From Tyto alba (taxonomy: Eukaryota > Chordata > Aves > Strigiformes > Tytonidae): DNA of 64,000 nt. Under the pieces are notes generated by a model that saw only the letters and a program-made list of their open reading frames with translations, ran no database searches and was not told where the DNA came from. The DNA is taken from positions 36,077,518 through 36,141,517 of the forward strand of contig NW_024881313.1 in NCBI RefSeq assembly GCF_018691265.1, in the 5' to 3' direction. Shown piece by piece: positions 58,986-64,000 of the stretch; within the stretch, counting starts at the first letter, position 1, and every line of letters starts with the position of its first letter. The translations under genes and the position numbers were made by a program.

Positions 58986-61900
58986 TTTCACCATTCCCCA
59001 GCACACACACAAGCTCTATTTTTAAGTGTGATCTGGAATCCATCCTCCACTATCTGAAGTGCAATGCCAGAAAGCTGCTCGTGACGCAGGCTCTGTTTAT
59101 AATTGTGCCCCCGGGTTTTCCTCTTATGAACAATGCACACAAAACAATTCCCTGCAAGGCTGCTCTGGATCAAGCAGTGGCTTTCAGGCTCCAGGTAAGA
59201 AAATATAAAAATTCAGAGCCATATCCAGTAGGCTCTGGCACAATCTCTCAAAGGGTTTCTCTTACACTCTGATGATTGCACCTACCAAAGAAATCACCCT
59301 TGTGTGACCACCCTGTTGTGATCAGCTGCAGAAGCATCAAGAGAAGTAGATAGTTTCCTTCTCCCCACATCATTTTTATGGGATTACACATCTGTAACAA
59401 TAAGCAGAAGATCCAGCTGTGGAATCACACACATACACACACTAAGGTCTCTTGGTCCTCACTCCAGATCACACAGACAGGACACCCAAACCGCAGGAGA
59501 CTTTCAGTGCTTTGTAACACAGACTCAATATGCACGTCTGTCACTGCAAGCATGGGGACAGCAACCTCCATCTCCAGATGCTTCAACTCTTTAACAGCCT
59601 CATACAAAGAGCTGTGGGAGCCCTGCTCTGCGGTTACTCATTGCAAGGACAATACAGTAATAAAACAAGAAGATACAAAACTGAGGATAGAATTTCTTAA
59701 GCGTTCTTACAGAGCACAGAGCAGATACAGATCTAATTGAACCAGAAATTAAATACCAGACTGCAAACTCAGACTGATATTGCATTATTTTGTCTGTTTG
59801 CTATAAAGGCAAAGTTATGCCTCTGTTTTCTCCAATTCATTTGAAGTTTCTGGCAAGAAGACAGTCCTTTTGCAAAGAATGAGCCTCTTCTAAAATCAAG
59901 CTCATAAAAAAATCCTACTCTTAAATTTGTAGCCAGTCCAGTATGGGGTGGAAATACTCCCTTCCCCAAGCAAGACTTGGTAAGAAAGGTCCACTGGATG
60001 TCAAAAGTCCTCCTAGCGCGAGCCCCACAATTCAAGAAAAGTGAAGTAACACAACATTAATGGACCCTGAATACAGTCATAGTTCTTCAAGCCATCTTCC
60101 CACTACATGTCAAATTCCTACTACAAAATGGAAGGTGCGATCCACACTGACAGTTACAAATAGCATCAATAAAACCAAAAGGAATTCATAATGGGACTCA
60201 TATTCCTAGTACTGCCACAGAGGGGACAAAAAAATCTGCTCACCCACAGTAAAGAGAAAGCTTTCACAGGGAAGTATCACCTACACAGCTCAGTGCTGCA
60301 GGAAGCGCACTGCAAATGTTAATGATGCCAGAAGTGAAGTTACAGCCCTGAATCAGCAGAAGGATCACTCGGGTGCTCCTAGCACTGCTCAGAGCAAACC
60401 CGAACAGCACGCCAGCTCTGGATGCTGCTGTTAGAAACACTGTGAGCAACAGCAAAACCAATAAGGGAGAACTCAGTTGGGTTTGTTCTGTGCCTGGTTG
60501 GAAAACCTGTGGGAAACTAAGGCGGCAGCAGAGCAATCCATGGCCAAGACAACAAAAAAAGCTATGAAATCACAAGTGATCAGAGCTCTGCTCCCACAGT
60601 AACAGGGAGTGCAGACACGCACCTACCCCCAGGGAGCTCCCAGAGCTGCACCGACGCAGCCACGCTCACTCCAGACACCTTTCCACCACTCGTGCCTGAT
60701 AGGGATTTACTATGAATAATGTTTCCCATAGAGAAAAGAACCAGGATTTTACATTAATTCCTCCGCATGCTGAAGGACGACACATCCACAGCATAAGATG
60801 GCAACAGCCTATTTAAAACCCTGGTAGAGGTATGAAGAGGCCAGGATTAACCTGGTGCACCCTCTCTCAACTCCAGTCACGCAGTGTTTGATCTACAGCT
60901 GAGGCGGAAAGATATTGAGTAGGGAAGGTGTAAAGAAATACTTGCTAGTACAGTGCTGGGAAGAAATAAATCATCTACTATAATAAAGATGCATAAGCAG
61001 AGCCAGAAAGCAAAAGCAGGTTTAACTGAACAGTTGTGAGGATGCCAATTTTAAAGCCTGTATGGGAGGGTGGAGGAAAACCAGCAATCCCCACTGAGTA
61101 TATATCTCAGCATACACTATATGCTATGCCTAGTACACACTATAGATCAAGATGCCTGCACTACACGTGTGCAACAGGCCTACAAGCTGAACTCTCACAT
61201 TTACAAGAAAGTAGCTATCCTCGTACTTCTGAGGAAGAGGCTTTTAAAACAATAGCTCAACCCTGTTTTAAATAAATTATTCCAAAACTTTGCATTTCCG
61301 TGTGGTCAATGTCAAAATGTCACCCTGCCCTTCAATACTGTATAACTCACATCACTGAATGCAGCACATTGATTCCTCTTTCAGGCTCACCTTGAGCACA
61401 GCCAAACGCTGCAAACATTTACCTGGGTTCAAGCCAAAGGTGACTGCGTGCACATTAAGACACAAAGCATGTGCTGGACAACACATTGAGAAAGGGTAAT
61501 AATTGGGAGGTAACATGTCCAGGAACAGAATTAAGACTTAAATACAAATTACTTTCATTTCACACCAGCACATCTGAAGAGTATGGTCTAGACCTTTTAA
61601 TGAAAGAATTGGAAAGAGGAATGGGAAAAAGCACAGTTATTACATGTAAAATCTTGGGTTTGTTTCATTTAAATTGCAGGTGTATCTCTTTGTAATGACC
61701 TTTGGTCATTTATTCTAGTATAGCCAGAACTCGAGCAGTTGGCAATTCCACAGAAATCGCCAGGTCATTTATTTCAAACAGTACTCACACACGAGGGATT
61801 CAGATTGTTAAGACCCAATTATATGTTTTCCCCAAAGCCTGAGAATCTTTGCTCAATCATTTCATGTTAGTACCTGCAGTGTCCAACAGACAACTAATAC

Positions 61901-64000
61901 TCCATCATTAATCCAGCATGTTCAAAGAATTTCAGAAAATAAGCAAATTTCTGAAACTCATCTATCAAGTTAGAAATATAGCCAAAATATGTGAACTGTG
62001 CATAAACTTACTGACAGTGAATTATTCACCATCTTGATGAGAGCTCTCGCTGCTGACAATGCCACTGAAAACCATGCATTGTGTTCAGAGCTCAGAGGCT
62101 TCTGCACATGTAAGAATGTCTCTCAAGACTCTTAATACTTCGTGTACAGTGGAGAGCAATAAGTCAGTAAAGATCATACAGCGCTGCCAGCACTTGTTTA
62201 GACATGCTTCCCCTCCAGTGGTCCATCAATACAGAAACACCCAATGCTGCAGACCTATTGTCCAGATCTTTAACCCAGTTCTGAAACTCAAAAGGAGGAA
62301 TAGAAACCCTTATCTAGTCATTTGTAAGAAGTCCAATATCATTTCTGGAGCCATCAGCAAATGATGGGCAATAGACATGGCTGAGTAGATCTCCCCATGG
62401 CCCCATCAAACTTTACATTATAAATAAGCAACTGTCTGATTTCTAAGCTGTAGAGAGATACAGCTACTGTAAACTGCACAACTCCATGCCAAGGTTTCTA
62501 CAGAAAGGAAGGGTAGTCTTACGGAAATTTTCACCCCACCCCACGCTGCATTGTTCTCTCAACTCTTTCGATATCTCTTAGGCCCCGAACACAGAAAAAC
62601 GTCATCTGTTTTCCCACCTTCTGTAAACATTCAAGTTGAGAATCCATACAGACTAAGCACAGAAGTGACAGTTTTGGAGAGAAAATGGTCAGCCTGTCAA
62701 TGTAACACAGGCCAGGACTGGAACAGAAGGCAAGAACTGGCCATGCAAAGCATGTCAGCAAGATCTCTGACAAAATTGTCACCGGGTCACTTTGCTGTTT
62801 GATTTCACCAATAAACTGCTTCACCTACAGTCATGAGTTGACGGTGCACGCAGCTGAGCCGGGCTTTCAGCTGCCTCCCTACCTCCGAGTGGTGCTGAGC
62901 ACAGCAAAGAGCTCCAGCCACCCAGGCACTGAACTCCACACTAGAACCAGAGATGTAAGAAAGAAAGAAAAAAAAAAAAAAAATCAGAGAAAAAGCCACT
63001 GGTCACAGATGGTATCAGCAGAGAAAAACTAACAGAGACAAGTATCAGCCCATCTGATATTCTCCCCAACTTTTCCACTGCAAACACCAAAACATGGAAG
63101 AGAGGGTGCCGCTGTTGACTGTATGCCTACTTCCTGAAGCCCCTAGGATATCCCAAATTAGTTCAACCATCCCTATCACACCTTTAAGCAGGTATGATTT
63201 AACCTGAAGCCCACCTCGAGAAAAGGACATATACAGTACTGACACATCGATGGTCTGCACGGAAGAGATCAGAACCTCACAAGAAAATCCACCCTCTGGT
63301 TCCACAAGGAGCCCAGGTGATTTGGGGAACACCTTTGAGACCACTTTCCCCATGGCAGTAACTACGGTAAGCTCCAAGGGCTAGTTACACAAGCCCTGCA
63401 TGACCTGCCACATTTACTTAAGATGCTATTAGCATGCCTAAATTACATTTTCAGTTTGAAACCAGTTATATTTATTTGATTTTGTGCCAACATCTCTGGC
63501 TAATTTAAAGGACACTGCAGCTATGCAGTGTTAATTCTACACTATGGAAAGCAGGCTCAAACATCTCACTTCCAAACACAGCAATATTACTGGAGAAGGT
63601 TTATCCTTCCCTTCTAATCACTGTCAGTTGTCTTTATGGTATATGCAGCAATGTAAATATCATGCTGGCTGTCATCAAGTATTACCACGGCTCAAAAGAC
63701 AGCCCTGGTACAGTAGCCAAGACAGCATTCTCCTTTATTCCCTCCCAACCTTTATCTCTGAACTCTGTCTCAACTACAGTTGTCAACTGTAGAGGATATT
63801 TTATTTGGCTGGGATTTCACTAAACAGAACAATCTGTCTGCATACAGTGCAGATGTTTGATAGTACAATGGTTATTTTAGGTAAATAAGCTTTTAAGTAT
63901 CTGTTATGTCCTCTCTTGAAGGCTATTATCCTTTCTTTTCAGGGAATAGCTTGATCTAATAAGTCTTTTCTGCATCTATTAGTGCGTTCAGCACACAAGA

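Larger units (their letters stand above)
53269..64000 (-). other. OXSR1 intron 1, partial (3' part, at least 10.7 kb)
   Basis: This is the sequence upstream of exon 2, ending in acceptor CCCACAG. The first coding exon should encode a peptide ending YELQEVIG. I searched the minus strand by eye for it and did not find it, nor any CpG-dense stretch typical of a housekeeping promoter, so the promoter is probably beyond 64000. The intron holds an old CR1 fragment at about 58539-58985, A-rich low complexity at 55538-55625, a TTTG repeat at 57851-57922, and A tracts at 57002-57016 and 62968-62983. Confidence 0.75.

Noticed and set aside
59425..59607. Minus-strand frame starting MYEAVKELKHLEMEV as a possible exon
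   Set aside because: There is an AG-like acceptor just upstream, but the frame runs into a GT microsatellite-like stretch without a convincing donor, and I recognise no family.
62531..62824. Minus-strand frame of 97 codons in intron 1 as a possible upstream exon
   Set aside because: Possible acceptors exist, but the translation resembles neither the OXSR1 N-terminus nor MYD88, and there is no clear donor.

Overview
The window is vertebrate nuclear DNA, almost certainly from a bird. It has small exons with GT-AG introns of 3 to 15 kb, AT-rich intronic sequence with many homopolymer tracts, and two CR1 (chicken repeat 1) LINE fragments, one with the avian-type CR1 3' end. No bacterial, plasmid or phage-type gene organisation is present, and the species cannot be named from the sequence alone.

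One gene explains all the coding sequence I can support: OXSR1 (oxidative stress responsive kinase 1, OSR1), on the minus strand and running right to left. Six consecutive internal coding exons are present. In order of transcription they are 53156-53268, 42917-43025, 30316-30457, 15121-15176, 5985-6094 and 2433-2534. They join in one frame without a stop and encode about residues 24 to 234 of the roughly 527-residue protein (human numbering, from memory). This covers the kinase domain from the glycine-rich loop through VAIK lysine 46, the HRD loop, the DFG motif, the WNK-phosphorylated threonine 185 and the APE motif to helix F. Diagnostic residues favour OXSR1 over its paralogue STK39/SPAK. 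The first coding exon (residues 1 to 23) is expected beyond the right edge. The rest of the kinase domain and the C-terminal RFXV-binding CCT domain are expected beyond the left edge.

Layout from left to right: part of intron 7 (1-2432), exon 7, intron 6 with a 19-base C run, exon 6 (activation segment), intron 5, exon 5 (catalytic loop, only 56 bp), intron 4 (15.1 kb, the largest complete one), exon 4, intron 3 (12.5 kb) with a 5'-truncated and frame-broken CR1 copy at about 41622-42528, exon 3, intron 2 (10.1 kb), exon 2, and at least 10.7 kb of intron 1 with an older antisense CR1 fragment at about 58539-58985. The other open frames, up to 233 codons, look like chance frames in intronic DNA. 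I found no tRNA, rRNA, CRISPR or recognisable small RNA gene.

Functionally, OXSR1 is the serine/threonine kinase that WNK kinases activate to phosphorylate cation-chloride cotransporters in cell-volume and ion control. I see no convincing evidence of a new system. The points worth a second look are the intron positions at kinase motifs, paralogue-like substitutions in exon 4, the CR1 copies, a cryptic exon-like frame in intron 1 and a few sequence oddities.
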